A DNA stretch of 47,671 bases from Methylomicrobium sp. (GCA_018333785.1 JAGXSU010000062.1:1-47671); one strand, 5' to 3'. Positions 36,558-47,671 are shown, numbered from the stretch's first letter. The notes: generated by a model not told the origin, from the sequence alone. Numbers and translations: made by a program.

Positions 36558-37352
36558 TTATACCCGCTTTTGATTGATTTCACTGTGTAACGCTCTGAAT
36601 TCATCGGTCAGTTTATGATGAGGCGCGTAGTGAACAAGCGGCTTGGCTTCGCTGTGTGACTCTCTTATTTTTACCGAAGGAGATATTTTTGCATCCAGCA
36701 CCGGATGACCCAGTGATATTAATTCTTCGACCAATTGACGGGGGAGATTGGCCTGTTTTTGGTACTGATTGACGACAATGCCTTCAATTTCAAGGTTTTG
36801 ATTGTGATCGGTCTTAACTTCAGCAAGCGCTTGCATCAATGTAAACAAGGCTTCTCTTGAAAACGCATCGCAGTCAAACGGAATAAGGCACTTATCCGCT
36901 GCAATCAATGCGGATTGGCTGTAAAAATTTAAAACAGGCGGCGTATCGATGTAGATGGTATCGAACCCTTCCAACTTATCTAACGCTTCTTTGAACTTAA
37001 AGATTTTATACCGTGACTCGAGGCGGGCTTGCAGAGGCTCCAATTCAGGATGAGAAGGAATGATGTAAAGATTGGGAAAAGGCGTTTCATGGATAACGCT
37101 TTCAAGCCCGGAATCATTGGAGCCAAAAAACCCTAAACTCAAACTGGCTTTGAAAAAGTGAGCAATGGTCTGGTCCGAATTAGTGACGTTGCCTCCCAAC
37201 AGGTACTGGGTAGCATTGCCCTGAATATCCAGGTCAACGACCAAGGTTTTTTTGCCTTCAACCGCGTTAATGGCGGCTAAATTACAGGTGATGGTCGATT
37301 TACCAACGCCGCCTTTCTGGTTGAAAATAACCCTTTTCATACTGTTTACCAT
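36558..37352 (-). CDS. ParA/MinD-type P-loop ATPase
   Basis: Deviant Walker-A ATPase of 264 residues (260 if ATG 37340 is used). Motifs: FNQKGGVGKSTITCNLAA, VVDLDIQGNATQYLLG and YIDTPPVLNFYSQSAL. The C-terminal part ALAEVKTDHNQ..GIVVNQYQKQANLPRQ is of ParA type. No parB and no centromere-like repeats are next to it, so this is an orphan, perhaps positioning a protein complex rather than the chromosome. It lies 48 bp downstream of the DUF1451 gene on the same strand. Confidence 0.85.
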   Translation of the reverse strand: MVNSMKRVIFNQKGGVGKSTITCNLAAINAVEGKKTLVVDLDIQGNATQYLLGGNVTNSDQTIAHFFKASLSLGFFGSNDSGLESVIHETPFPNLYIIPSHPELEPLQARLESRYKIFKFKEALDKLEGFDTIYIDTPPVLNFYSQSALIAADKCLIPFDCDAFSREALFTLMQALAEVKTDHNQNLEIEGIVVNQYQKQANLPRQLVEELISLGHPVLDAKISPSVKIRESHSEAKPLVHYAPHHKLTDEFRALHSEINQKRV

Positions 37353-37400
37353 GAGTTCAGATGAGTAATTGAGTGCATTATAAAGTCAACATTAATAATA

Positions 37401-37883
37401 TCAACAACGGACAAACGTATCGGCGCCGCAGGCTGGGCACTTGGGAATAACACTGGTTGTTTTAAAGGCAATCTCCTTATTGCACTGATCACAGACAAAT
37501 GTTCCGGGGCCTGTCACTTCGCCGCTGTGATAAGTATTTTGCTCGGCAAGGGTTTTCAGCTTGGCAAGTTCGACACTGGTTTTATCGGCGACACTCATAA
37601 AGGCATCGAGTGCAAAATTTTCAATCAGATCGATGTCAAACTTTAGCCATTCGGATAAATCACCAGAGTCTTCGTCATTTAAAGCGTGAGCCGCATGCTC
37701 AACGTCACGCTTCACGTAATCAGATATTTTCGATAATTCTTCCTGAGTCACCCCACCTATTTCGCTGGTTTTCTCCTTGGCTTTTTCCAGCGCATTGGCC
37801 AATGAATGAATACCATCATCCATGACCTCATAGAGATGCCCCATCAGATCGTTATAGGCTTCGATCAGCTTATTGTCACTCAT
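37401..37883 (-). CDS. DUF1451 zinc-ribbon protein (YbeL-like)
   Basis: Protein of 160 residues. A helical N-terminal domain (MSDNKLIEAYNDLMGHLYEV) is followed by a C-terminal zinc ribbon with two CxxC knuckles (CDQCNKEI and CPACGAD), the layout of DUF1451/YbeL. In E. coli ybeL also lies just upstream of leuS and divergent from it, as here, which supports the assignment. Function is unknown. Confidence 0.85.
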   Translation of the reverse strand: MSDNKLIEAYNDLMGHLYEVMDDGIHSLANALEKAKEKTSEIGGVTQEELSKISDYVKRDVEHAAHALNDEDSGDLSEWLKFDIDLIENFALDAFMSVADKTSVELAKLKTLAEQNTYHSGEVTGPGTFVCDQCNKEIAFKTTSVIPKCPACGADTFVRC

Positions 37884-37909
37884 GTTATTGACTCCTTAAA
37901 ATGAGACTT

Positions 37910-37936
37910 TTGATTTGCACAAGTGTACTGTATTCT
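37910..37936 (+). promoter_or_regulatory. Possible leuS promoter
   Basis: TTGATT at 37910-37915 and TATTCT at 37931-37936 have only 15 bases between them (16 if read as TTTGAT at 37909). This is a moderate match in the short divergent gap before leuS. Confidence 0.35.
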
Positions 37937-37938
37937 AA

Positions 37939-40416
<2,478 letters not shown>

Positions 40417-40443
40417 TGAGCAAGGTAATTGAGTAATATCGAC

Positions 40444-40935
40444 ATGATGATAACAAGAGTGCTGGCTTTGAGTTTGGCGTTAATGACCGTTGCATGCGGC
40501 TATCATTTGCGCGGAGCGATTGATTTGCCTGAGCAAATGCGTAAGATTTATATTAAAAACGCCTCCAATTCCTTGCAGCAACAATTCACTAAAACAATGA
40601 AAGCGTCATCCGTAGATGTCGTTAAACAAATAAATCAGGCAGGCCTGGTTGTCGCCGTATTTAACGAGAAAATGGATCGCCGGGTTCTTTCACTGAGTTC
40701 TACCGGAAAAGCCAGCGAGTTTGAGCTGAATTACTCATTGGATTATGAATTGCAGGACGCGTCAGGAGCTGTATTGAAAAAAGTTCAAAGCATTGAGATC
40801 ACCCGTGAATATTACAATGATCAGGAAGCCATTATTGCTAAGACCAATGAGGAAGTGATCATTCAGCAAGAGCTATATCAGCAAGCAGTAAAATCGATAG
40901 TGAATACGGCCAGATCTGATCTGACCAGCAAGTAA
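40444..40935 (+). CDS. lptE: LPS-assembly lipoprotein LptE
   Basis: Outer-membrane lipoprotein that plugs and assembles LptD for lipopolysaccharide export. From the ATG at 40444 it has 163 residues, a short signal and a lipobox with Cys18 in TVACGYHLRG, the usual LptE start of the mature protein. The remainder (STGKASEFELNYSLDYEL, EITREYYNDQEAIIAK) matches the family beta-sheet and helix. It sits between leuS and holA as in E. coli. Confidence 0.93.
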   Translation: MMITRVLALSLALMTVACGYHLRGAIDLPEQMRKIYIKNASNSLQQQFTKTMKASSVDVVKQINQAGLVVAVFNEKMDRRVLSLSSTGKASEFELNYSLDYELQDASGAVLKKVQSIEITREYYNDQEAIIAKTNEEVIIQQELYQQAVKSIVNTARSDLTSK

Positions 40936-40941
40936 TCAGTA

Positions 40942-41967
40942 ATGCGGTTAAAACTGGATCAGCTGGAAGCCAACTTGAATAAACAGCTGCAAGCTGTTTA
41001 TTTGATATGTGGCGACGAACCCTTGCAATTGGGTGAAGCGGCAGATCTGATACGAAAAGCGGCTAAAAAGGTCGGTTTTGATAACAGGGAAGTATTGACG
41101 GTGGACACTCATTTCGATTGGCGAGAACTGAGTGCCGCCGCCGAAGCCATGAGCATTTTTTCCGAAAAAAAACTTATTGACCTGCGCCTGCCCAGCGGCA
41201 AACCGGGCATGGAGGGTAGCAAGGCTTTCCTGCATTACTGCGAGCGGCGTCCTGAAGATACGATTTTACTCATCACCTCCGGAAAACTTGAGGCATCGGC
41301 CAGCAAATCGAAATGGGTGCAGGCTATCGAGAACACAGGCATTCTGGTTCAAGTCTGGCCGCTGGCGGGCAAGGAGCTGATGAATTGGCTATCGCAACGC
41401 CTTCAGCAAAAGGGAATGAGCGCCGATAGTGATGGCCTGAAAATTCTGGTCTCGCGTATAGAAGGCAACCTGCTGGCTGCAGCGCAGGAGATTGAAAAGC
41501 TTTTCGTTTTATACGGCCCGGTAAAATTAAAAAACGAGGATATTGCTTCCGTAGTGGCTGACAGTTCCCGTTATGATGTTTTTAATCTGGCCGATGCCTT
41601 ATTAGCAGGAAATGCCGAACGCATCGTCAAGATTTTAGAGGGATTAGAAGCCGAAGGAGTCGCCGCCCCCATTGTACTTTGGTCAATCACGCGTGAAACC
41701 AGAGTGCTGTGTAAGATCAAGCAGAGTATACGCGACGGTCATTCTAGAGATCAGGCCTTTTCAAAAAACCAGGTTTGGGATAAACGTAAACCCCTGATTG
41801 ATGCCGCTATTCATCGCCTTAGTACTAACCGGCTTGATCAGGCGCTTTTGTTGAGTGCCAAAGCCGATCGACAAATCAAGGGCGCGCAACTGGGCGACCC
41901 TTGGCAGACTCTTTTAACGATCTGTTTGCTTTTGGCCGGCCTTGATCCTATGGCAGAAACAGGCTAA
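40942..41967 (+). CDS. holA: DNA polymerase III subunit delta
   Basis: Clamp-loader subunit that opens the sliding clamp, 341 residues. Features: AVYLICGDEPLQLGEAADLI at the N-terminus, MSIFSEKKLIDLRLPSGKP in the clamp-interaction region, SRIEGNLLAAAQEIEKL and SRYDVFNLADALLAG in domain II. It starts six bases after lptE. Its last 20 bases overlap, tail to tail, with the histidine kinase gene on the other strand. Confidence 0.95.
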   Translation: MRLKLDQLEANLNKQLQAVYLICGDEPLQLGEAADLIRKAAKKVGFDNREVLTVDTHFDWRELSAAAEAMSIFSEKKLIDLRLPSGKPGMEGSKAFLHYCERRPEDTILLITSGKLEASASKSKWVQAIENTGILVQVWPLAGKELMNWLSQRLQQKGMSADSDGLKILVSRIEGNLLAAAQEIEKLFVLYGPVKLKNEDIASVVADSSRYDVFNLADALLAGNAERIVKILEGLEAEGVAAPIVLWSITRETRVLCKIKQSIRDGHSRDQAFSKNQVWDKRKPLIDAAIHRLSTNRLDQALLLSAKADRQIKGAQLGDPWQTLLTICLLLAGLDPMAETG

Positions 41968-42619
41968 ACCTTGCACCACCCAACGTACTGTCATTGTCTA
42001 GGGTTATAAAGCCGTTGCGTTGACCCTGGCTATGAAGTTCAGCAATCGTTGACGCAAAATGAAGCCCAAGACCGGTATTGCCTTTTCCCAGCTCGCCGCT
42101 TTTGACTCCCTGAGTGCCCGCCATGATGCCGTAAGAAAAACCAGGCCCGTCATCTTCGATGCATAAGCAGACATAATCACCTTGCTGACGTCCTGATAAG
42201 CGTATCGCTTGGCGGCAATAACGCAACGCATTGTTAACGACAGAAACCAGAACCGTATTGATTAACGTATCATCGCAAAAACAAAACAAGTCATCACTGC
42301 ATTCCACTGCGAGCGAAATCTGCCGTAATTGAATCTGCAGGCTTTGCTGATAGCCCACCTCTTCCAACATATCGAGAACCCGGCACTCTTCAAGCAGAGG
42401 CTTGAAGTGGCTTGCATCCAGCCGGTAAAGTATCAGCAACTGCATGACACAACTGTTCATTCGGGCAGTTTCGAAATCCAGTATCTGAAATTCCGGCTTT
42501 TCGGAATTGGCTTGCTCTAACGCAAGTGTTCTGATCAAAGACCGAACGGTTTGAAGTGAATTTTTTAAATCATGAACTGACGAGGCAAGAATCTGACTGA
42601 ATTTTGCATTCTGGCTCAT
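41948..42619 (-). CDS. Histidine kinase without sensor domain
   Basis: Cytoplasmic kinase of 223 residues consisting only of transmitter parts. The phosphoacceptor helix SSVHDLKNSLQT has His16. A dimerisation region follows, then an ATP-binding domain with N box SVVNNALRY (about 126-134), G1 DDGPGF (156-161) and G2 GKGNTGLGL. There is no transmembrane helix, PAS or other input domain, so the signal must come through a partner. Its ATG shares one base with the stop of the response regulator gene (TAATG), marking them as a pair. Confidence 0.85.
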   Translation of the reverse strand: MSQNAKFSQILASSVHDLKNSLQTVRSLIRTLALEQANSEKPEFQILDFETARMNSCVMQLLILYRLDASHFKPLLEECRVLDMLEEVGYQQSLQIQLRQISLAVECSDDLFCFCDDTLINTVLVSVVNNALRYCRQAIRLSGRQQGDYVCLCIEDDGPGFSYGIMAGTQGVKSGELGKGNTGLGLHFASTIAELHSQGQRNGFITLDNDSTLGGARFSLFLP

Positions 42620-44307
42620 TATTGAGACGCCGTTGAATTGATTTTATGGGACAAATTATTCAACTGGGCTTGCAGATGTTCTATTTTTTCTTTTTTGACA
42701 CCAAATTGTGACGCTTTATTGATGAACGTCTGAATGCGTTGAATTTTTTCTTTGTTCACTTCGTTGGTCTTTAAGTCATGCAACAAAATCTTGACCATAT
42801 TAATCATAATGGTTTTGTTTTCCGGCATGGTCGTTGCCGCCCTTTGGAAAACCTGCGTCGCTTCGGTGATATTGCCCTGCTTAAATAAATCCACACCCTT
42901 ATTATTGATATCGACCAATTCCTTTTTGATACGCGCTATCAATTTTTCACCTTGCTGGGCATTACCGGTCTCGTTCAGCACTTTTCTGACGTCTTCCATA
43001 AAATGATCATCGTCGGCATGGTTTTTAATCAGCTGCTCAAGTTGTTTATTTGCCGCCTTATCATCCCCTTTCAAATAACTGGTTTTGATCATTTCCAATC
43101 TAAGATCGGTAGGCGCCTTGTTTCCCAGCTCCAGACTCAGTTTTTGCGCTGTTTGATACGCCTGCACCGATGACTCTTCATCGGCCAGCTGATGAAAAAC
43201 CTCTGTTTCCAGCAACGCAGCTCTCAGCTCCGCCTCAGGATTGCCAAAATAAAGCGAGCGCATGTCCTTTAAGGTTTTGAGCGCTGATTTGGCGTCCGTT
43301 TTTGAATAAATTTTGGCCAACCCCGCAAAATCGCCGGAAGAATGATGAACGGAGTTTTTGCCCAGATCGATTGCCGTTTTATACGCTTTTTCGGCGATGG
43401 ACAGTTCGCCATTCATATTGGCCATAGTCGCCAGCTTCTGCTGCCTCAAGATGGCCTGGGGAGATAAAGCGGTCGCTTCATTTAAAGTATTCTGAGCCCC
43501 GGCAAAATCGCCTTGCGCTTCATGCGTTTTGGCCAGCCAGTCAAAGGCTTCCAGCATCATCGGATAGTCATCAATCAATTTCCGGAAAATAGCTTCGGCC
43601 TCGCTAAAATCATCCTGCAGATAGGCAATTATCCCCAGGCCCAGAGTGGCCCAATTTAATTCACTTTGTTCTAAAACAGCCTGATAAATGGCTTTGGCAT
43701 TTTTGAAATCGCCGATTTTAATGGCCAGCTGGGCACGCAGCTTGAGAAGATGCGTGTGCATCAGGCGATTGTTTTCCAGCAGCTTTTTGTCGCAATGCGC
43801 AATTGCAAGACTGATGTTGCCTGAATCCAACGCTTTCTCTATGTCGCCCAGATACTCTTTGCGGGAAATATTTCTTTTGATCCGGTTAAGCAACTGTTCC
43901 GCATTAAAAGGTTTGGTCATGTACTCATCGGGCTTGTTGTCCATTGCCCCCAAGACCATACTTTGAGTCTGTTCGGCCGTCACCATGATAAATACAGCAT
44001 AGAAAGGAAGCAGTTTCCTGAATCTGGCTTCTTCCAGTATCTGCTGGCCGTTTTTACCTGAACCCAGGTTGTAATCGCAAAGCACGATATCAAAACTGTC
44101 CTTTCGCATTGCGGCGATGGCGCTGGAACCGTTGGCTGCCTCGGTTATGAGTTTCATGTCAAAACCATAGATCATTTCCCGGATCGCCTTGCGCATGGTG
44201 GCCTGATCCTCGACGATAAGTACTTTCTTTGATTTAAGCGATTGCTTCATCTGGTGAAGTTTAAACGGTGATGAAAAAGTGTCCAGCGAAACGTCAAATA
44301 AATCCAT
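42619..44307 (-). CDS. Response regulator with C-terminal TPR repeats
   Basis: Two-component receiver joined to a long tetratricopeptide region. From ATG 44307 it has 562 residues (ATG 44250 and an upstream start at 44349 are alternatives). The receiver shows VLIVEDQATMRKA, phosphoacceptor Asp78 in VLCDYNLGSGKNGQ, IMVTAEQ and Lys132 in MTKPF. From about residue 150 on there are helical repeats of TPR type (ALDSGNISLAIAHCDKKLL, YQAVLEQSELNWATLGLGII). There is no DNA-binding domain, so output is likely through protein contacts. It is translated just ahead of its sensorless kinase. Similar RR-TPR proteins exist in other gammaproteobacteria with little known of their role. Confidence 0.88.
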   Translation of the reverse strand: MDLFDVSLDTFSSPFKLHQMKQSLKSKKVLIVEDQATMRKAIREMIYGFDMKLITEAANGSSAIAAMRKDSFDIVLCDYNLGSGKNGQQILEEARFRKLLPFYAVFIMVTAEQTQSMVLGAMDNKPDEYMTKPFNAEQLLNRIKRNISRKEYLGDIEKALDSGNISLAIAHCDKKLLENNRLMHTHLLKLRAQLAIKIGDFKNAKAIYQAVLEQSELNWATLGLGIIAYLQDDFSEAEAIFRKLIDDYPMMLEAFDWLAKTHEAQGDFAGAQNTLNEATALSPQAILRQQKLATMANMNGELSIAEKAYKTAIDLGKNSVHHSSGDFAGLAKIYSKTDAKSALKTLKDMRSLYFGNPEAELRAALLETEVFHQLADEESSVQAYQTAQKLSLELGNKAPTDLRLEMIKTSYLKGDDKAANKQLEQLIKNHADDDHFMEDVRKVLNETGNAQQGEKLIARIKKELVDINNKGVDLFKQGNITEATQVFQRAATTMPENKTIMINMVKILLHDLKTNEVNKEKIQRIQTFINKASQFGVKKEKIEHLQAQLNNLSHKINSTASQ

Positions 44308-44349
44308 TCTGCTCTTTGCTGAAGCGCAGCTGCGCTCCAGACAAAGCAA

Positions 44350-44690
44350 GAAAATAACCGGCAGTTCTTACTATAAAAGTCATTATTGATCATAAATTGG
44401 CTTTTCAAACTGAAAATAATTCGGCTTAATTCCCGGCATTATAAAGGCATAACTCAAATACAGGCAGCCTCTTAATCGACCGTTTAAAAACAGCCGCTTT
44501 TTCTTGCCGACACCCTTTGCTTTCAGCGAGCTGGATTTACTCAAATCAAACGAGCCGCTGCACACTCCACCTGTTTTTTAAAACTAAGACAGCCCGATTT
44601 GATTTCTTTGTTTGGGACTGGCTTGAAAAATAGACGAGCCATCCCCACATTGACAGAAACCCTATTAACTGAACTGAGGAATCTATAAGC
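44350..44690 (+). other. Intergenic region upstream of htpG
   Basis: Holds the heat-shock-type promoter at 44622-44648 and, at its far end, the upstream region of the divergent response regulator gene. Nothing else was recognised; short minus-strand frames here lack ribosome sites. Confidence 0.5.
44622..44648 (+). promoter_or_regulatory. Sigma-32 (heat shock) promoter of htpG
   Basis: CTTGAAA at 44622-44628 and CCCCAC at 44643-44648 with 14 bases between them match the RpoH consensus (CTTGAAA, spacer 13-15, CCCCAT). Transcription would begin about 35 bases before the htpG ATG, leaving room for the GAGGA ribosome site at 44676-44680. Confidence 0.8.
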
Positions 44691-46610
44691 ATGACTGTTG
44701 AAGCCAAAAAAGAAACCCGCGGATTTCAAACCGAAGTTAAACATCTTCTGCATTTGATGATCCACTCCTTGTACAGCAACAAGGAAATATTTTTACGCGA
44801 ATTAATCTCCAATGCCTCTGATGCGGCCGATAAACTGCGTTTCATGGGACTATCGAATGATGCGTTATACGAAGGCGATAGCGAATTAAAAATCCGTATC
44901 AATTTCGATAAAGACCAAAAAACCATCACCATCATCGATAACGGGGTGGGTATGGATCGCCAGGAAGTGCAGGAGCATATCGGCACCATCGCCAAATCAG
45001 GAACCAAACAGTTTTTTGAGTCATTGACAGGCGACCAGGCCAAAGACAGCGAATTGATCGGCCAGTTCGGTGTCGGTTTTTATTCCGCATTTATCGTTGC
45101 CGATAAAGTGACCGTTAAAACCCGCAAAGCCGGCTTATCCGCTGAAGAGGGGGTGTTGTGGGAATCAGCCGGAGAAGGCGAATACACACTGGAATCCATT
45201 GAAAAACCAACCCGCGGCACCGAAATCACCTTACACCTGAAAGAAAGCGAAGACGAATTTTTAGACGGTTACCGCCTCCGCTCCATTGTCAGAAAATTCT
45301 CCGATCATATTTCTTTGCCGATAGTCATGGACAAGGTAATTCCGGCGGAAAAAGACGACGAAGGCAATGAAACCAGCCCTTCCAGAATCGAAGAAGAAAC
45401 CGTCAACAGCGCCTCGGCTTTATGGACCAAAGCCAGACAGGATATTTCCGATGAAGATTACAATGAGTTCTACAAACACGTAGGCCATGATTTTCAAGAT
45501 CCGATGGCTCATGTCCATAGCAAAGTGGAAGGCACCAACGAATACACCTTGTTGCTTTATGTGCCGTCGAGAGCCCCGTTTGATTTATGGGACCGGGATG
45601 CCAAACACGGCGTCAAACTCTATATCAAGAAAGTCTTCATCACCGATGATGCCGAACAGTTGATGCCGCGTTATTTAAGATTCATTCGTGGTGTGATTGA
45701 CGCCAGTTCCTTGCCGCTCAATGTATCAAGGGAAATCCTGCAACAAAGCAAACAAATCAGTAACATCAAATCCGGTGCGGTTAAAAAAGTGCTGGGCTTG
45801 CTGGAAGGTATCGCCAAAAACGAACCTGAAAAATATGAACAGTTCTGGACGGCATTCGGTAATGTCATCAAGGAAGGACCTATCGAAGACTTTAGTAACC
45901 GCGAACGTATCGCCAAATTATTGCGCTTCTCTTCAACCCATACCGATAGCGAAAAACAGGATGTGTCTCTGGAAGATTATGTCAGCCGCATGAAAGAGGG
46001 CCAGGAAAAAATCTATTACGTGACCGCAGACAGCTTTGCTGCCGCCAAAAATAGTCCGCATCTGGAAATTTTCCGTAAAAAAGGCATAGAAGTATTATTG
46101 TTATCCGACCGGATTGACGAGTGGCTGATATCCAGCGTGTCCGATTTTGACGGCAAACATTTACAATCCGTCGCCAAAGGTGATCTGGATTTAGGCGGCC
46201 TGGAAGACGAAGAAGAGAAAAAAGAACAAGAAACCGTCAACAAAGACTTTGAATCGGTACTGAGCCAAATCAAAGAAGCGCTCAAAGACAAGGTTAGCGA
46301 AGTGCGTTTGTCACACCGCTTGACCGACTCCCCGGCCTGTCTGGTAAGCGATGTTTACGGCATGAGTCTCAATATGGAGCGCATCATGAAAGAAGCCGGT
46401 CAAAAAATGCCCGGATCGAAACCCATATTCGAGTTAAACCCCCATCACCAGTTAGTCACGCGTCTGAAAGAAGAACAAGACGATCAACGTTTTGACGATC
46501 TGGCGCACATTCTGTTCGATCAGGCGGTACTCAGCGAAGGCGGACAACTGGAAGATCCCGCCGCGTTTGTGCATAAGTTAAACGGCTTGTTACAGGGTCT
46601 GTTGAAATAA
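44691..46610 (+). CDS. htpG: Molecular chaperone HtpG (Hsp90)
   Basis: Bacterial Hsp90, an ATP-dependent dimeric chaperone of the cytoplasm. It is 639 residues long and complete. The GHKL ATP site is seen as [28 protein letters not shown] and [17 protein letters not shown]. The middle domain has [14 protein letters not shown] with the catalytic-loop Arg, and the C-terminal dimerisation domain includes [12 protein letters not shown]. It is a single-gene unit, with an RpoH-type promoter before it and a strong terminator after it. Confidence 0.98.
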   Translation: MTVEAKKETRGFQTEVKHLLHLMIHSLYSNKEIFLRELISNASDAADKLRFMGLSNDALYEGDSELKIRINFDKDQKTITIIDNGVGMDRQEVQEHIGTIAKSGTKQFFESLTGDQAKDSELIGQFGVGFYSAFIVADKVTVKTRKAGLSAEEGVLWESAGEGEYTLESIEKPTRGTEITLHLKESEDEFLDGYRLRSIVRKFSDHISLPIVMDKVIPAEKDDEGNETSPSRIEEETVNSASALWTKARQDISDEDYNEFYKHVGHDFQDPMAHVHSKVEGTNEYTLLLYVPSRAPFDLWDRDAKHGVKLYIKKVFITDDAEQLMPRYLRFIRGVIDASSLPLNVSREILQQSKQISNIKSGAVKKVLGLLEGIAKNEPEKYEQFWTAFGNVIKEGPIEDFSNRERIAKLLRFSSTHTDSEKQDVSLEDYVSRMKEGQEKIYYVTADSFAAAKNSPHLEIFRKKGIEVLLLSDRIDEWLISSVSDFDGKHLQSVAKGDLDLGGLEDEEEKKEQETVNKDFESVLSQIKEALKDKVSEVRLSHRLTDSPACLVSDVYGMSLNMERIMKEAGQKMPGSKPIFELNPHHQLVTRLKEEQDDQRFDDLAHILFDQAVLSEGGQLEDPAAFVHKLNGLLQGLLK

Positions 46611-46619
46611 TGCATGAAT

Positions 46620-46647
46620 AAAAAAGGCCGGGCAACCGGCCTTTTTT
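46620..46647 (+). terminator. Rho-independent terminator of htpG
   Basis: A 12-bp perfect stem (46620-46631 with 46636-46647) has a GGCCGG/CCGGCC core, a 4-base loop and flanking A and T runs, 10 bp past the htpG stop. Confidence 0.93.
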
Positions 46648-46674
46648 ATGGGCAATAGGAAATTAAAGAGGATT

Positions 46675-46850
46675 ACCTGATTATAAAGATGCTTTAGCAA
46701 GAACGTCTTTCCGGCAGAGCCTGCCCCGGTCAGGGAATGCCGGAATCCAGGCTCCATGGATGGATTTAAGCTTACCGTCCCTGGGACTGGATCCCCGCTT
46801 CCCGGCGGGGATGACGAGTTTGTGTGTTATCTGACAAAGTAGAATTAAGG
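46675..46850. repeat. MITE-like palindromic repeat, copy E
   Basis: Intergenic element between htpG and the convergent secreted protein gene. The left end CCTGATTATAAAGATGCTTT matches the other copies. The core has CCGGCA/TGCCGG, ATCCAG/CTGGAT and a GC-rich arm CCCCGC/GCGGGG not seen in copy A. The right end is more diverged. Confidence 0.7.
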
Positions 46851-46887
46851 TCTTGCCGAATGAATGACGCTTTATTAGGGCGATAGT

Positions 46888-47433
46888 TCATTTAAAACAC
46901 AGAGTGCCCGCCAAACCGTCAAATTGGTTTTTGCCGGTAATTATATTAATGACGCCATTGACTTGAATGTTGCTGTTGATCGGATCAAGAAACACAAACT
47001 TTCCCGTCCCCTTTACCGGATTCATGGTTTCTGAAATGGGTATTTGTCCCTTTTCATCAGGAAAACCCAATGGGGTCGCAACATCATTTGACGTAAAAAT
47101 CAGGCCTGCCTGATCAGCAGAACCCAAAATATGGTTTAGAAAAGTGGTTCCAGAGATATCCTGACCGATGATTTGCCCTTTAAATGGCCCGTTTATCTTA
47201 ATGACCGGCTTTGACTTTTTTTTTGCGTTAGTTTTAACCAAGTAGATCTGATATTGACCAATCTGTTCGAAACTGCCCTCAATAGAATCAGAATTCATAG
47301 GATCCAGCGGAATGGCGTTGGAGCCAACAGTTCCACTTTTAATACTATAACAACCGTGAAGTTCGTCATTTGCAGAAACTGCTGTTATTGAAAAAGTAAA
47401 GGCCGCAAAGGCCAATAGGGTTTTAATCTTCAC
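46888..47433 (-). CDS. Unknown secreted protein
   Basis: Exported protein of 181 residues, not recognised. The start is GTG at 47433, with GGGAG seven bases upstream at 47441-47445. The signal peptide is MKIKTLLAFAAFTFSITAVSA. The mature part has a cysteine near each end (HGCYSIKSG and TLCFK), likely a disulfide, and beta-rich repeats such as KGTGKFVFLDP and IQVNGVINIITGKN. The IS66 left end starts only 17 bp upstream of the GTG, just before the ribosome site, so the native promoter has been displaced. Confidence 0.65.
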   Translation of the reverse strand: MKIKTLLAFAAFTFSITAVSANDELHGCYSIKSGTVGSNAIPLDPMNSDSIEGSFEQIGQYQIYLVKTNAKKKSKPVIKINGPFKGQIIGQDISGTTFLNHILGSADQAGLIFTSNDVATPLGFPDEKGQIPISETMNPVKGTGKFVFLDPINSNIQVNGVINIITGKNQFDGLAGTLCFK

Positions 47434-47450
47434 TGGTGATCTCCCAAAAA

Positions 47451-47671
47451 GTAACTATTCAGACCCCCACAAAAAAACTGTATTTTTAAGCCACCAAGAC
47501 TTATTCTGTGCGCCATGCAACTGAGCGATCATGATCTAAACCAACTGGATGAAGACAAGCTTCTTGACCTGCCGGAAGAGGATTTGCGTCGCCTTTCGAT
47601 TCGCTTGCTCAACGATCTCAAGGAAGCACGCGAGCGCTTGAAGCAAAACTCGCGCAATAGCTCCCGGCCAC
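47451..47671 (+). mobile_element. IS66-family insertion sequence, left end only
   Basis: The left terminal repeat GTAACTATTCAGACCCCC at 47451-47468 is the inverse of 18 of the 19 bases at 238-256. The transposase start codon follows 46 bp further on, with no room for tnpA or tnpB, so this is the single-gene (ISBst12-like) IS66 layout. The element runs off the window end and lies in the same orientation as the copy at 1-256. Confidence 0.85.
47515..47671 (+). CDS. IS66-family transposase, N-terminal fragment
   Basis: The first 52 codons of the transposase up to the window edge. It starts MQLSDHDLNQLDEDKLLDLP, contains a leucine-rich helix (LSIRLLNDLKEARERLKQ) and ends NSRNSSRP, the N-terminal leucine-zipper and NSSxPP signature of IS66 transposases. 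It is probably the same protein whose C-terminus is seen at 3-248, from another copy. Confidence 0.85.
   Translation, partial: MQLSDHDLNQLDEDKLLDLPEEDLRRLSIRLLNDLKEARERLKQNSRNSSRP

Overview
The window looks like chromosome of a gammaproteobacterial (type I, Methylococcales-like) methanotroph. The deciding evidence is a complete pmoCAB operon for particulate methane monooxygenase (18361-21312, minus strand) with the copper ligands of PmoB and PmoC all present. The conserved neighbourhoods leuS-lptE-holA with a ybeL-like gene upstream, yicC next to rph-rdgB, and a type IVa minor pilin cluster are also gammaproteobacterial. No plasmid or phage module was seen. Genus cannot be fixed by reading alone.

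Layout. (1) 1-256: right end of an IS66-family insertion sequence. (2) 332-8934: minor pilin/pseudopilin operon (two FimT/GspH proteins, PilV, PilW, PilX, the tip adhesin PilY1, a PilY2-like protein, PilE). (3) 9242-13906, minus: a glutaredoxin-like protein, a YqhA-family membrane protein and cobalamin-dependent methionine synthase MetH. (4) 13972-17733: an AT-rich block of poorly known genes: DUF2970, a two-gene operon of unknown function, a 43-residue membrane peptide with its own promoter and terminator, an HTTM-DCC fusion protein and a 38-residue lipoprotein. (5) 18281-21462, minus: pmoCAB with promoter, intercistronic hairpin and terminator, followed upstream by about 0.9 kb without an intact gene. 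(6) 22349-28794: an anchored hypothetical protein, an RRM protein, gmk, yicC, a Ser/Thr kinase, rph, rdgB and an APH-family kinase. (7) 28893-35851, minus: a Wzz-like polysaccharide co-polymerase fused to a degenerate tyrosine-recombinase domain, a SWIM-SNF2 helicase, an ArsS-like radical SAM enzyme and a DUF3047 protein. (8) 36063-46610: tRNA-Leu(UAA), a ParA-like ATPase, a DUF1451 zinc-ribbon protein, leuS-lptE-holA, a response regulator-TPR/sensorless kinase pair and htpG behind a sigma-32-type promoter. (9) 46888-47671: a secreted hypothetical protein whose upstream region is cut by the left end of a second IS66 copy in the same orientation.

Two repeat systems stand out. The window is bounded by directly oriented partial IS66 copies with matching 18-bp terminal repeats. 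Four intergenic copies of a roughly 180-220 bp imperfectly palindromic, MITE-like element lie at 981-1168, 8985-9200, 10015-10218 and 46675-46850. The most unusual coding observation is the Wzz/tyrosine-recombinase fusion directly downstream of an SNF2 helicase. After that come the small-peptide and HTTM-DCC cluster beside the methane monooxygenase operon.
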